DNA of 64,000 nucleotides from positions 62,001 to 126,000 of the forward strand of contig CAJNOL010000468.1 in assembly GCA_905250125.1 (NCBI GenBank), written 5' to 3'. The translations under genes were made by a program, and so were the position numbers. Below, piece after piece: positions 1-12,800 of the stretch. Under the pieces are notes generated by a model that saw only the letters and a list, made by a program, of their open reading frames with translations, was not told the DNA's origin and ran no database searches. Source of the stretch: Rotaria sordida. Lineage: Eukaryota > Rotifera > Eurotatoria > Philodinida > Philodinidae. Position 1 is the stretch's first letter. Every line of letters begins with the position of its first letter.

Positions 1-2674
1 TAATCGATTAACAAATAATTAATAAACTATCCATTCTGTATGTCTGTTAAAACTTACTTTTATATTTGACCTCACTTCACCTACGGCATCTTTTACTATC
101 AAAATTAGTCATGCGCGAGTACAGAGAGAGAGAGAAAGAGAACTAGGAAAGAATCGTCATTATTATCATCATTACTCCCTTGCTCTTTCTCTCTTTTTCT
201 GATTGCTAAAACTCACACGTGTCAAATTACAATTGTCAGGTGTACAAGAGACAAGAACGATGATAATAATGCTCTATTTGTCTTCAATGAGCATCCAGCG
301 GAAAGTTATAGAAGTTAAATGAGTTCTGGATTTTTTTTTCTCTCTCTCTCTTCTTTGTCAAAACCACTAATTGAGAGTCAAATGATAATGATGATCATTT
401 CAAATTACCATTCATGCGAAGTACTATATAGAAGACAAAAAAAAAAAGGAAAAAAAAAAGACTAATGATAATTTATGCTGTGGATGACTAATTCAATCTT
501 ATCTCTTTTAACATATGTAATCATCGATTAACGAGAGGTATTATTCAACTATATATATATATATATATATATATGTAAGAAAAGCCTATTAGGATAATGA
601 TTATATCGAGTCCTGTCGTCTTTTTTATTTGTAAGTGTTCTCTATTTGTCTGCTTGCAGGTGTACAAAGTCCTGCCCTTGTCTTTTACTAGTTTAGCTAT
701 GGTTTTTTTTACCTCTACTATCTAACTCATCATTGTTGTGTATATGTTTATTTTTCCTTGTCTGTTTCTTTTTTTTTTTTTTTTTCTTTTTATATTCACA
801 ACGCACAATCAATTTGAGAGGAAGTATGAAAGAGTTGTTACTCGAGCAGCAATTAGAGACATTAAATAGGTTCCGCTTTGGCACTCTACAACATTGTCAT
901 CATCGAATGACAGACAGACAGACGACATAAAAGACAAGAAGATATGGATGCTATTACTTGGTGTGATGCTTAAAGCTTCTCACTCATCTTTTTACTTTTT
1001 TTTTTTTCCTCACTTATATCGTGTTCTATTGTCTTTTTACTATACTCAAGTAATTATAATACAATCATCTAGTCTATCAATTAACGATATAGACAGTTGA
1101 ATATATCAAAAGAATATCTAATGCATATATTTTTGCTTAACAAAAAAAAAAAAAGAAGCCATTCAACTTATTCATCAAACTAAACTAATAATGACAAACT
1201 ATCAAAAGAAAAAAATGAAATTCAAAATATAAAGATGAATTCTTGTTGAGTATATATATGAATAAATAAATGAGAGATATACATACTTTATCTAATGTTT
1301 TTTAATTGATAACTAACTATCATTTATACCAGAAAATGAAATTCCAACTGTATGAAACCATTAGTAACTATGCAAAGAATCTCGACATGTATACAATTGA
1401 TTAATATGAAGAATGGATGGTTTCTTTTTTTTTTGTTTTATTTTTCGAATGATGAATCTATTCGTACTCATTTCATATAGATAGGGGAATGAACAAAAAT
1501 ATGATATGAAAACAATACTGATAACAGAATATAAAATCATATAAAGATATCTTTCAATAATGCCAATTATCTTTTATTCTTCTTTTCAACAAGTTTGATT
1601 AATAGAAGAACAAAAAAAAAAAAAGAAAATGAACATGATCTTACATAATAAATATCAGTCTATTTGACATGAATATATAAAATAAACTAGTATCATATCA
1701 TTTCGAGCTAATCATTATTGATCGATTGTTGGTATGATTATTTAGAGTAAGAAAAAAAAAAAAACAAGTAGTGTAAAGGGATTATATCAAGGGCTATTCT
1801 TTGAAGAATGAATGTCGATGCACTTTATCATGTCGACAATATTTAGATTACTTCATACATACCATATGGAATGATATGCTGTCTTTTATAAACTAATATG
1901 TATGATAAAAGAAAAAAGATTACAATCTATTTAAACAGACTAGTTTTTTTTTTTTAATGAGGTTCTTTTTATTATTAATATTCTTAAGCGTTTTTTTTCA
2001 TAGTCATCATGCATGATATTCATGTAACTACTGTCATCAAGATTGACATTAAGTTATTAAGACTTTCTGCAAGAAAAAAAAAAAAGTAGAACACAATGGA
2101 TGTGACAATTTTAAAGCCATACAAATGAGATATGATTAATATAATTAGACTTTATTTCCAAAAATATCTAATTAAAATTTTAAAATAAAACAAAAATAAT
2201 TATTAAAACTTGATTTTTTATATTTGATTAATTCTTGAATATTTTATTTGTTTGTTTTATTTTTGTTTTGGAAATATTAATTATTTAATATTTATTATTT
2301 GTCGATTGATATCTTGACAACATAATCATAGATAACAGATAACTTATTTATAACACAATTTTAGATTTAGAATAAGATTAATTATTCGGATCATTTGGTT
2401 CTTTAAAATTAGGTCAAATTCTTACTAAAATTTTTTACGTATAAATTATTATTATTATTATTATTTATTAATTAATTAATAGAAAAATTAACACATCATA
2501 GTTAAATATTATTTTGTTTTCGACACAAAAATGAAAATCATTGATTATAAATTAATTCTGCTCGATCAATTGTAAAAAAAAAAAAAAAGAAACAGTCAGT
2601 TTACATTCAATCAAGATTGATTCTCATGAGTAATATGACACGATATAATCATCGTAGAATATTTCAGCACGAGC

Positions 2675-2710
<36 letters not shown>

Positions 2711-2968
2711 TTATATTTATGTATGTATATAGGCTGAGTTAGTACAAATAACACATCGTAGACAAAAAAGGAAACCTATTAAAACTAACACATTTCTTTT
2801 TCTTTCATCAAGTCATTAATATTGACATTTGTTTTCATTCATTTTTTAACTTTTTTTTCTTTCTCTTAGATAAAATAAATGTTTGTATTGATCGTTCCTC
2901 GTATTCGGCAATGAATAGTTATATTTCTATTGGATATTATGTCTCAAACAATCATTAGGTTCTAAATA

Positions 2969-3000
<32 letters not shown>

Positions 3001-3316
3001 CGAGTATTGGCACCCGAACAAATAGACAAAACATATGTTAGGCAAAGTTAAAAGAGTCGGAAATTATTTCTGTATATGTGTTAAGAGAACGAGTAAGAGA
3101 TATAACTGTCTATACATAATTACCAGTTAGTTTTTACTATTGATTTACTTTGATGTTCATTATTTCTAGGTTATTCGTATATATGTATTCAATCTTCTCT
3201 TATTTCCTGTAATGACTCCATTTGGAATGACATTTGATAAGATTCGGATGATGTCAGTAGCCAAATGATGAGAATATGGTCTATTAACGATTGACATTCA
3301 TTGTTTTTTGTTTTCT
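1..3316. other. AT-rich intergenic spacer with microsatellites
   Basis: No gene is supported here. The stretch holds many A or T homopolymers of 10-24 bases, TA runs at about 550-574 and 2675-2702, and short TAA/TTA runs near 2449. Open frames in it are short and low-complexity. Its far right edge must hold the promoter of the gene starting at 3317. Confidence 0.7.
2968..2991. repeat. Poly-A run of 24
   Basis: The longest homopolymer I see in the window. It is uninterrupted A on the + strand, followed by an AG-rich tail. There is no element body upstream with target duplications that would make it a retroposon tail, so it is probably a simple repeat. Confidence 0.8.
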
Positions 3317-3829
3317 ATGGATCTTTTTGCAGTTATACTTATTAGTATAACAATATTAACAATTTGTGGAATTTGCCTTTTTATATTAATTTGTGCATTA
3401 CAACCAAAAATTATACGGTTAGTTTGAAAAACAAAATAAAATAATTACTTTTATTTAATAGCGAATATATAGATATCATTTTTTGTTTCTTTCAGTTATT
3501 TTCATCGAAAAACAAATAAAACATATTATATTACATCTTCGAAAAAAGAAAACGAAATTCAAAATGATTTCAATATGAATAATTTTGATTTAACTACTAA
3601 ATCCATATCAGATGACTTAGATAAACGAGCGTATTTAAAAATATTAGAACGAAGTGTTAGAACAGGACGACGAATACAAGATGAAAAAGACAACAAAAAT
3701 CATACTACTACTACTACTAATAATAATAATAATAATCCTCATCTAGATTTATTTTATTTTCCTGGTCAATGTATGAATAAAAATTCATCTTCAACAATAA
3801 CTAATATATCAAGAAGTATAGAAATTTGA
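3317..3829 (+). CDS. Small one-pass membrane protein, two exons, unknown function
   Basis: Exons 3317-3417 and 3496-3829, joined by a 78-bp GT-AG intron with a T-rich acceptor; 144 aa. Residues about 4-30 are one strongly hydrophobic segment (VILISITILTICGICLFILI). A basic stretch follows (IIRYFHRKTNK), then a polar tail with a Thr/Asn-rich low-complexity run. By the positive-inside rule the tail should be cytoplasmic. The start is the first ATG in frame, and the intron removes the in-frame stop that would otherwise follow. I recognise no family. The stop lies 41 bp from the stop of the convergent racemase gene, so the two 3' UTRs probably overlap. Confidence 0.72.
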
Positions 3830-3870
3830 TTAGAAATTAAGACAAAATGATAAAAAAAAAGAAGAAAAAG

Positions 3871-5005
3871 TTATTGATTATCTTCTTGCAACCAAGGTAA
3901 TGGTACACTTAAATCAATATTGCCACCACATAAAATAATACCTACATTACGAATATTTGGATCTAATTGATCAAAATAAGTTAATAAAGCACCAAGTGAT
4001 AATCCAGCAGCAAGTTCAATAACTAATTTAAGTCGTTCAAATGCAAATCGTGTTGCATTAATCATTATTTTATCGGATATAACAAATACTTGTTTTTCAA
4101 CTAATGAACACATTATTGGAAATGTAAGTATACCACATTGTTGTAAACGACATGCTTACAAAAAAATGTATATTTTTAAGCAAAAAAAAGAAAAAGGTTT
4201 TTTTGTTTTTCAAATACCTTCACATTTTGTTTTAAGAAATTGAGAAGGTTCAGGCCATAGACGTTTTTCTTCTTTTAAACATTCTTCAAGCATTTTTCCT
4301 TCAGGTACACATGCATATATTCGAATATTTGGATTAATACGTTTAGTATATAAAGCAATACCACTTATAAGACCACCACCACTTACTGGTACTAAGATTG
4401 CATCAAGATTAGGTACTTGGTCAAGAAGTTCAACGGCAATTGTTCCTTGACCTAATTATTCAACAAAGAAAAAAAAATAAAAGAATTTTCGATTGAATTA
4501 AATCATTCTTCAATATTCACTTACCAGCAATAACATCTGGATGATCAAATGGTGGTATAATTAAAAAACCACGTTCTTGACTAATTTGTAAACAAACCGA
4601 TGTTCGACTTGCTGGTATTGGTTCACAAATAACTATTTCTGCACCATAATTTTCAATAGCATCTAGTTTATTTTTTGGTGTACCTTGGGGAACAACAACA
4701 ACACATGGCCGTTTAACAATTGATGCAGCATAAGCTAATGCTTGTCCATGATTACCGGATGAATGTGTAACAAAACCTTTTAAATTTGGGTCAACTTTCA
4801 TTGCATTAAGTACAGCATTAAGAGCACCACGACTTTTAAATGAACCTGTACGTTGAAAATTTTCACATTTTAAATAAACATTTCTTCCTGTTAATGTATT
4901 TAATAATGTACTTGTTAGAATAGGTGTAATTGGTAATGATATAGAACGAAGATGACTTGCCGCTATATGAATTTCAGCCAGACTAGGTATTTCTTTTTCA
5001 TCCAT
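3871..5005 (-). CDS. SRR: Serine racemase / threonine dehydratase-like PLP enzyme
   Basis: Exons 5005-4525, 4451-4218 and 4154-3871; 332 aa, close to the 330-340 usual for serine racemase. Fold-type II PLP enzyme. The Schiff-base lysine is K57 in GSFKSRGA, the phosphate-side loop is SSGNHGQ at 82-88, and a glycine-rich PLP-phosphate loop PVSGGGL lies in exon 2. The C-terminal CGGNIDL has Cys314 where human serine racemase has the Ser that contacts the pyridine nitrogen; liver-type serine dehydratases carry Cys there. The family racemises L-serine to D-serine and/or eliminates water to give pyruvate, or 2-oxobutyrate from threonine. Which activity dominates cannot be read here. Three in-frame ATGs are not an issue: the ATG at 5005 is preceded by a low-complexity poly-Val frame that is better read as 5' UTR. 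Confidence 0.92.
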
Positions 5006-6739
5006 AATCAATATTAAATATTCTTGAAACAAAACAACAACAACAACAATCAAAATATTCGTTTTTTTTTTAATTTCTTTTAAATATTTGACTGCTAATG
5101 TCTTTGTTTTTTTCTTTTCTCAATACACACGCACACACCATATAAGCGCATAACAAATGATATCGAAAACGAAAAATATGACGAAACATAAAGATAAAGA
5201 AAGGAAAAAGAAAACTAATGTTTGTGAGAACAGGTACAGAAAAAAAAAACGAGCTATAGACAAAAAACAAATCAAAAAGAACACAATACACATATTTATT
5301 TTTAAAAATTCGACAGATACTAAATCGTTCTCATCATTGTTTTTTTTTCTATTCCAGGATAATAATGGGTATATTCTATGTATATGTATATATATATATT
5401 TTATTTTTTTGTGCATGTGTTTTTATCAGTCTTTTATATACAAATTTAATTAACCTAGACTGTTCTCTGAAAATGTTATTCGGTGGTTTTATATTGTTTT
5501 TTCTTTTTTTTTTTTTTTTTTATACAATAAATTAAAAAAGCCATTGCGTCTTTCTTTTTGTTTCTTTTCTCCGCTTCAAACAAAGCAATACGTTCAAGCA
5601 CAGACAATAGCAGAAAAAATTAGAAAGAGAATGAGAGAGAAAGAAAAAAAGAGCATAAGCAAAAGTTTTTTTTTTTTTTTGTAATAAACAAGTTGATATA
5701 ATTGACAAGAGAAAAGAAATTATTTGAAATACAATGATACATGCACACACACACACACACACACACGCGCACTCAATAACAATGAACAATAGAGAATAAC
5801 GGCAAGATTTATCCATTGTATCGTTTAGTAGGGATAAACAGTGAATCTTTTTCTTTTTATTTGTGTAGTTATTGTTTTTTCCTTTTTTACCAACACCAAA
5901 ATCACTGTACAAAAAGAAAAAGATAATGAGTAGATATAAAGATATCGAACCGATTTGACAACACTAAAATTAGAAAATAAAAAACAAATATTAAATATAG
6001 TTTTATTATGTATTAATATTTGTATTTAGAAATGTTCGACAAAGAATTAGTTAGACTGGAAGTGAGCAAAATCATGTTTTTTCCGTGATTATAGACAACT
6101 ACAAGGTTATTTTGCCTCAAGAGACAATCACACCAAATTTTTTTTTTTTCTCTATACACAAAACCCAGAAGGATCACAGTTCTCTGACAAACGAATTCAC
6201 TTTCTTCGATAAAAAGAAAAAATCTCAGGTCACACAGGTCTGAACACAATGACTAAGAATTTGAGAAAGAGAATAGTATTGATGTTTCTCTATTTATATC
6301 CCTCGATACATGTTATATTAATCGACTATTATGATGTGGCTTTGTGTGCTGTCAGCTAATAGAGATTTTTGTCTTGCATGTTTATTAGGAATTATCAGAC
6401 TGACCTTCATATTTAACCTAAGGAGACAAACAATTAAGTTAGAATGAAATCTCATGATATCGAAGATCCATATAACCTAAAGCAAATTTATTAATCTTTC
6501 GACATTTAATCCTTCTACTATGAATAATCAAAATATACGATCATAATATTTCTTATTGAAATAATAATTTATTTTATTGTTTATTAGTTTTTCTTTCCTT
6601 TAACATGAGTTGTAATTTGTGACCTTTTTTTTTCTTTCTTTCCTATTAAACAAATGAGATTATCTATTAACTTACATGCCGTATATGATGTATTGAACTG
6701 TTCTTAAGCAAATAATGCCGTTATAAAAAAAAAAAAAAA
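5006..6739. other. Intergenic spacer, low complexity
   Basis: No gene supported. It contains a CA run at about 5744-5766, many poly-A/T tracts and pyrimidine-rich stretches. Both strands show overlapping open frames near 5070-5450 that are pure low-complexity Lys/Phe/Ile translations and are not believed. Confidence 0.65.
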
Positions 6740-9435
6740 TTATTTTCTCGTTTGTTTATTATTTGTACGTCTTGTACGACGATTGAAAAAACAACAACAT
6801 CTAAATTAGGATAAAAAAAAAAAAGAAAACCAAAATTTTCAATAATTATTTCATTTCTTTGATTTATGTCTTACTTTGTATCACTAATAACATCAACATT
6901 AGCTGGAGATGATGATGTAATAATATGTGCATGTTCTCGATCAGCACGATCAGTATCTTCATCAGGTGAACTTATTAACTAGAAAAAATATTTATTTCAT
7001 AGAATTAAAAATTAAATTTAATAAAAATAATAATAAGCAATAGCGATTATTAAACTATGCGACATTCATTCTATAGGGACGGGTAGACAGACGATGACAT
7101 AATTAAATACCTGTAATGATCCATGTACTTGTTGTGTTGATGGTGAAAGATGAGTATTTAAAAATCCTGAACCAGTTTTGCCCGTCTGAGAGAAAGAGAT
7201 AGGATGGGAATGTTGTTTTTTTTTGTTTTTGTTTTAAATAGATTATCTGATTTTCATAGATTAATATATTCTTTTTGGGAAAGAAGCACTTACTTTATTT
7301 AATTGTCGTGCTGCTGGACTAGAGGATGTTTCCGGTTGAGTTGATGTTGGATATTGAGCATTATTAGCAGAAGCCTATTATAAAAAAAATAAGAAGTATT
7401 AAAATAAAAAGAAAAAAGTTTTTTTCTTTTTTTTTTTTCATTTAATACTTTATTTGTTAATTTTTGCATTTTTTCTACCCAATCAAAATTATAATCACAA
7501 GCATAATTTCTAGCATCCATTAAATCTTTGAATAATTTTCTCAAATATTCATACTAGATACAAAAACAGAAAATAAAGAATTTGAAAAACAAAAAATTAT
7601 ATATTCTTACATTAGGAGTTTCAAAAAAATCTAAATTTCGTACATATTTTAAATATTTAGCAAATTCTTCTAAAAATAAAAAAAGAAAATTATTATTAAA
7701 ATGTAAAATTTATTTTTATTATTTACCAGGTTGACTCTGACATAATACATCAATATGAGTTGCACGTTTAGTATCACCTATTTTTTGATAACGTTCTTTC
7801 AATGTTTCAGCTTTTAATCCTTGCCACTAGAAAAAAAAACAAAATGATTTTCATAGATTAAAAACTTAATATATAGTTAAGAATTTCCTATAAAAAACAG
7901 ATTAGATGTCAGACAAAATAAAAATACTGATTTTGTTATGAAAAATATTTCTATCGTGTTTTTATTTAAAGGGCAATGAATGGACACCTATCACTTCATA
8001 CTATCTGTTTAAACTTAGTTAAATTTCATTAATGATCTTAGTAAGAAATCTTTTCAATTGATGACATTGAGCAATCTATATTAAAAAACAGTCTTATCCT
8101 TGAAAAATCATTTTTGTCAAGATAAACTTATTACAAATATCTCAATGGCATTATAATTCATATTTCATTTTAAATATAATACAATTCAACTTAGTAACAT
8201 TTTAGAATTCGAATATATATATATAACAAATCATACCGGTAAACTACCACGTAAAAAATACATAAACATATGCCCCAATGCTTCTAAATCATCTCGACGA
8301 CTTTGTTCTATAATAAAAAAAAGAAAGAAAAATTATTTTAATATTAAAATAGAAATCTAACCTTTTCCAAGATGAGTATTAATACTCATATATCTCGCTG
8401 TACCTAGAAAAAAAGAACCAACATGAATTTTAAAAAAAACTCAAAATATTATTTTATCGTAAACAAACCCGTTAAACTTTTATGTTCCCGAAATGGTATA
8501 TGTCGACCGGTATCAGGATCGATATATTCTTTAGCTAATCCAAAATCAATAATATGTATCAAATGTTGTTTACGTGTAGATGAACGTCCAATAAGAAAAT
8601 TTTCAGGTTTAACACTTCAAAATAATAAAATATGAATTTTCTTTATTTTTAAAATTAATTTTAAAAAATAAAATTTACTCTCGATAAATTAAATTTTTTG
8701 AATGAACATATTCCATACGTGTAATCTAAATAAGTAAAAAAAACAAATTTTATCTTCTCATATGAATATATTTTTATACTAATTGAATAGCGATCATAAG
8801 GACGGTTTTAAGTGAAAATTTTCGATCGCAATTATCAAATAAATCTTCAAGAGATGGTCCAAGTAATTCAATAACTAAAGCATTATATTTTCCACATGGT
8901 CCAAAATAATGTACTTGTGGAATTCCTTCTACATTAAAAACAAAAAATTGAAACATATATTTCATAGTTTTCTATTTATTAACAAACCACAATTTCCAAG
9001 TTGTCGATAAAATCGATATTCAAGATGAAGTTGTGGTGCACGAGATTTCATAGGTTCCTTGAAAATAGAAAAGATAAAATCGTTCAATTTCATACATTTA
9101 TCGTTTTCTTTTTGTTAAATTAAACTTACTAATTTAATTGCTACATGTTCATTATTATACAAATTTTTTCCTAAACGAATTTCTCCAAAATTTCCAGCTC
9201 CTATACGTTTTCCTACACGAAAATTAGGTCCAACCATAAGCATAGCATTAGGACCGGAACTATTTGTAACAACATTTGGTGCTGTTGGTGTTTCATTCAA
9301 TTTTTCTACTGTATTTGTTGCTAAACCTGGTCCACGTCCTGTACGTTGATCACTTTCTATAATTGATGTTTGTAAACCCGATACAGTTTGTTTTAAATTA
9401 GAATTACTTTGATTTATTATTTCATTTTCATCCAT
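6740..9435 (-). CDS. CSNK1G: Casein kinase 1 gamma
   Basis: Fourteen exons: 9435-9130, 9057-8988, 8928-8780, 8725-8679, 8614-8469, 8403-8362, 8307-8237, 7826-7727, 7669-7611, 7553-7449, 7374-7294, 7185-7111, 6978-6875, 6800-6740. All are GT-AG with matching phases; 471 aa. The start of the CK1-gamma core reads [23 protein letters not shown]-binding Lys101 is in VAIKL, catalytic Asp191 in YRDVKPEN, and metal-binding Asp214 in [10 protein letters not shown]. The substrate-lobe signature [21 protein letters not shown] follows. The last exon adds [12 protein letters not shown], matching the vertebrate CK1-gamma tail in which the cysteines are palmitoylated and anchor the kinase to the plasma membrane. 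Known roles are Ser/Thr phosphorylation in Wnt (LRP6) and vesicle-traffic pathways. An in-frame stop just past the exon-13 donor would give a tail-less protein if the last intron were retained. Confidence 0.95.
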
Positions 9436-9815
9436 TCTTATCGTAATATAATAAATAAAAATGTTGACACCATGTATTCTGAAGAGTAAGAAAATATAAT
9501 TAAATTAAAACAAAAATATAGAACAATCTAATGTAAACATTGGTGATGATATGATTTTTTCTTTTTGAGTACAACTCTAAGAATGCAACGATACTCGACT
9601 AATCAATCATTGAATTCTATGGACCAATAATACATTTATGGTACAAAAAAATAGAAAAAAAACGATTGCATAGATGGAGTTATACTACTTATTAATGACA
9701 TCTATTTGAACGATCAAATTCAATGCTTGGTAACAATATATAATCGTTGATGTAAATGAAAGAAATGTAGAAAAATTTATTTTTGTAACAAAAACGCGTG
9801 CCTTAAAAGTGAATT
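9436..9815. promoter_or_regulatory. Bidirectional intergenic promoter region
   Basis: The 380-bp gap separates the start codons of two divergent genes, casein kinase 1 gamma (-) and CCDC81 (+). It is AT-rich and holds no open frame worth noting. Two promoters or one shared promoter must lie here. No TATA box at a convincing distance is seen on either side. Confidence 0.55.
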
Positions 9816-12800
9816 ATGACTGATAATATTAATAAATTATCACAAAATATTGATGGAAACAAACAGCAACAGACGGCTGCTTCTATTGTTAATTTGACAG
9901 ATGACGGTAAGCTGTAGTAATTTTTATATTTTTGTTTCGAATCATCTGTTGTACTAAAAAAGAGAACAGACAAAATATCACCTTCAAATAAGGTACTTGT
10001 ATCAAGATGTCTGATGTCTTTTATAGACAAGACAAAAACATAAGTCTGTTTCTTGGCGATTATTTAAATTAAATTTTTTTTGAAGATTTTTAGTTTTTCA
10101 ACGAAAAACCTATCTCCGTTAATTTTTATTGAATCGATCAATTGAATTATTTGAGGATAATTAAAAATCGACCATTTTTTCAATATTTATTTGAAAGATG
10201 AAACCTTATGTTAATCTTGTGACGTCTTTGATCAATCGATAGCGACACTTTTAGAGATGCGAAAACGCAATAGCAAGAAATCTTTTTTTTTTCTTTCAAG
10301 TGTGTTGTTATTTATAATGATTGGCGTTTTTTCTTCAAGGATAGTACAATATTTAAAGAATATATTTATTAGTAAATTTTATCATTTATATTTTACATCA
10401 ATATAAACTAATAGTTTTTCTTAGATAATACTAAGATATAGTTATTTTCTGCTTTGTTGAAAATAACGGAACTTTCTACCGGAATGAATGTATCGAAAGT
10501 TTTATTCATTTTTGATCTGCATGAAAATAGAGTCGTGCGAATGGGATCAAAATGTTTTAATGTTCTTTATGAAGATGAGTTCAGAATATTTCATTGAACG
10601 ACAAATAAACAGATATTTATTATGTGCGCAAGTCGTTTTGAACAAGTGTTAAGAACGGTTCAACGGATTTATTTTGTAGAGCACATAAGTCTTTGCAATG
10701 TATGATGTAGAAGTAAAATTAGGAAGATTTTCTCAAAAAGCTATTTCGACATAAAAAAAATTCGATCTATGAAAAATAACAATGATAGATATGTGAAACA
10801 AAATTTCAGCATTCTCAATAGGAAACGTTTCTAGTTTAAACTAATTTTTAAATGCTCTCAAAGTTTCTTTTACTGCTTATCAAAAAAAAACAAAATACGA
10901 CATTTCTGAATTCATTTTCGGTTTCGGCATATTCGTTATTATAAAAATTTAATTAAGGATCTCTCTCAAAAATCGCATGAAATTTTCGGGAAATATTCAA
11001 TAAACAAGATTGAAAAAATAGTTTATTTAACCGTTTGAAGTTCTCTTTAGGCACTCATTCGATACATTTTTATTTGAAAGAGCATGCGAACACTGCAATG
11101 CCGATTTTTTGTTTTTCATTCTTACTTTTTATGCGAAGGAAAAGGATGACAAATACAATACTTTGAAGAATGATCATCTATTTATAGAAATAGTTTTTTT
11201 TTTATATGATAATAAAAGCTTTATTAAAAAAAGAAAACCAAATACTGCAGCTTCACATGCTCTTTGAACAAGTAATTAGCTACAATGAAGTTCCTTTTGA
11301 AAATTGTGCGATGATCAGTTAGAAAAGCTTATTTTTGCTTTTTATCATAGATGTGATTAAAATTTGGGATGCAGTATCAGCATTTATTGAATCTTATATG
11401 AAACAATCAAAAGTAAAATAAATATTATTTTTAATTTTTTTTTTTTATAAATTTTAATTAAATATAAATCAATTAGGGTATTATTATTCCTGGTTTTGGT
11501 ACATTTAGTTTTATACATAAACGTATTGATGTTGGAAATAATAAATTTTTACTTATTCAACGACCTGCTTTTGTTTTATCAGAAAAAGTTGCACAAACAC
11601 ATAGTTTAAAATATACACATTATCCTATAAATGGTTCAATACCAATTCATCCATTAAATTATTTTTATATACAAACACAAACAATATATACACGTGATCA
11701 AATTGAACAATGTGTTAAACATGTTTTACAAGTATTTAATCGTTCTATAGTTGCACAACGTAATGTTGAATTTACATTTTCACATATTGGAAAATTACAT
11801 ATACGTAATGGAAAAGTTAAAATGAAATTTTTTAAAGATTTTATTAATTCAGTTGATGAAAATGGTGGAAAACATATCATTGATAATATGTGCAATGTAA
11901 GAAACAAAAAAAAAAACAAAATTTTTCATCAAAAGTGAAAAATAATTATTAATTATTTAGAGACCACATACATGTGATTCAGTTATGTCTGAACGAGAAG
12001 CAACTCGACCACCATCATCTTCAAATGTTATTCTTCCACGGTATGTTATTTTTTTTTCAATTTGTAATTTATTCAGATCATAGTTCTAGTTGAAATTTTT
12101 CCAAACAAAAAAATTCAATTGAATTGAAAGATAAGCGTAATGCTCATGTTGAGTATAACAAAAAAAGAACGAGCAAAAGTAAATTCGTTAAATGAAAATA
12201 TGAGCGTACAAATATCAGCTGTTAAATTCTGTTGTTAGGAAAAGAATGTACGTCAAATGCTGAAAATTAAAAAAAGAAGGGATTTAATTGTTAACAATCA
12301 TAACAAATCGGTCTAATTCGAACTTTAATAAATTCCACTGTGACAAACTTAATTTCCATTCATGGCATTTTCAAGTTCCAAGTGTTGTTCATACTCTATT
12401 GTTTTTTAAATATTGTAACGCCACATATATGAGGAGGAAAAAATCGCCGAACAAAATTTTTTCGGTTACAAGCAGTTGTGATCGCGCTGCTCACCAAAAT
12501 CGTGTTATGATGATGACCACTTCTGCTGGTATTTAGGACTACTGCCACCCTCCATCTTGTTTTTAGGTGTAGCGCACGTCTCTGTAATAGAAACAAACAA
12601 ACAAAAAAATATTGATCGTTAACTGATGGTATAGAAATAAACAATTTCATTAAAAAAGAAAATCATTTTATTTTTTGAGTTTAAACAAACTTCAGTGTTT
12701 ACCGACAGATTGACAAAATAGCGTGCATGAAGATAAAACAGTTTTATCGGTAATTATCATGAAGACTTCCTATCTGCAGAACTTTCAGATATTTTGTATC

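Noticed and set aside
5070-5453. Overlapping open frames on both strands
   Set aside because: Translations are runs of Lys, Phe and Ile from A/T tracts, with no domain and no splice context.
6861-6873. Ending the casein kinase gene at the stop at 6871
   Set aside because: The donor overlapping this stop leads to an exon encoding the conserved CCCFF tail, so the shorter end is at most an isoform.
12288-12650. Open frames in CCDC81 intron 4
   Set aside because: The flanking exons join in phase without them and neither strand shows a domain.
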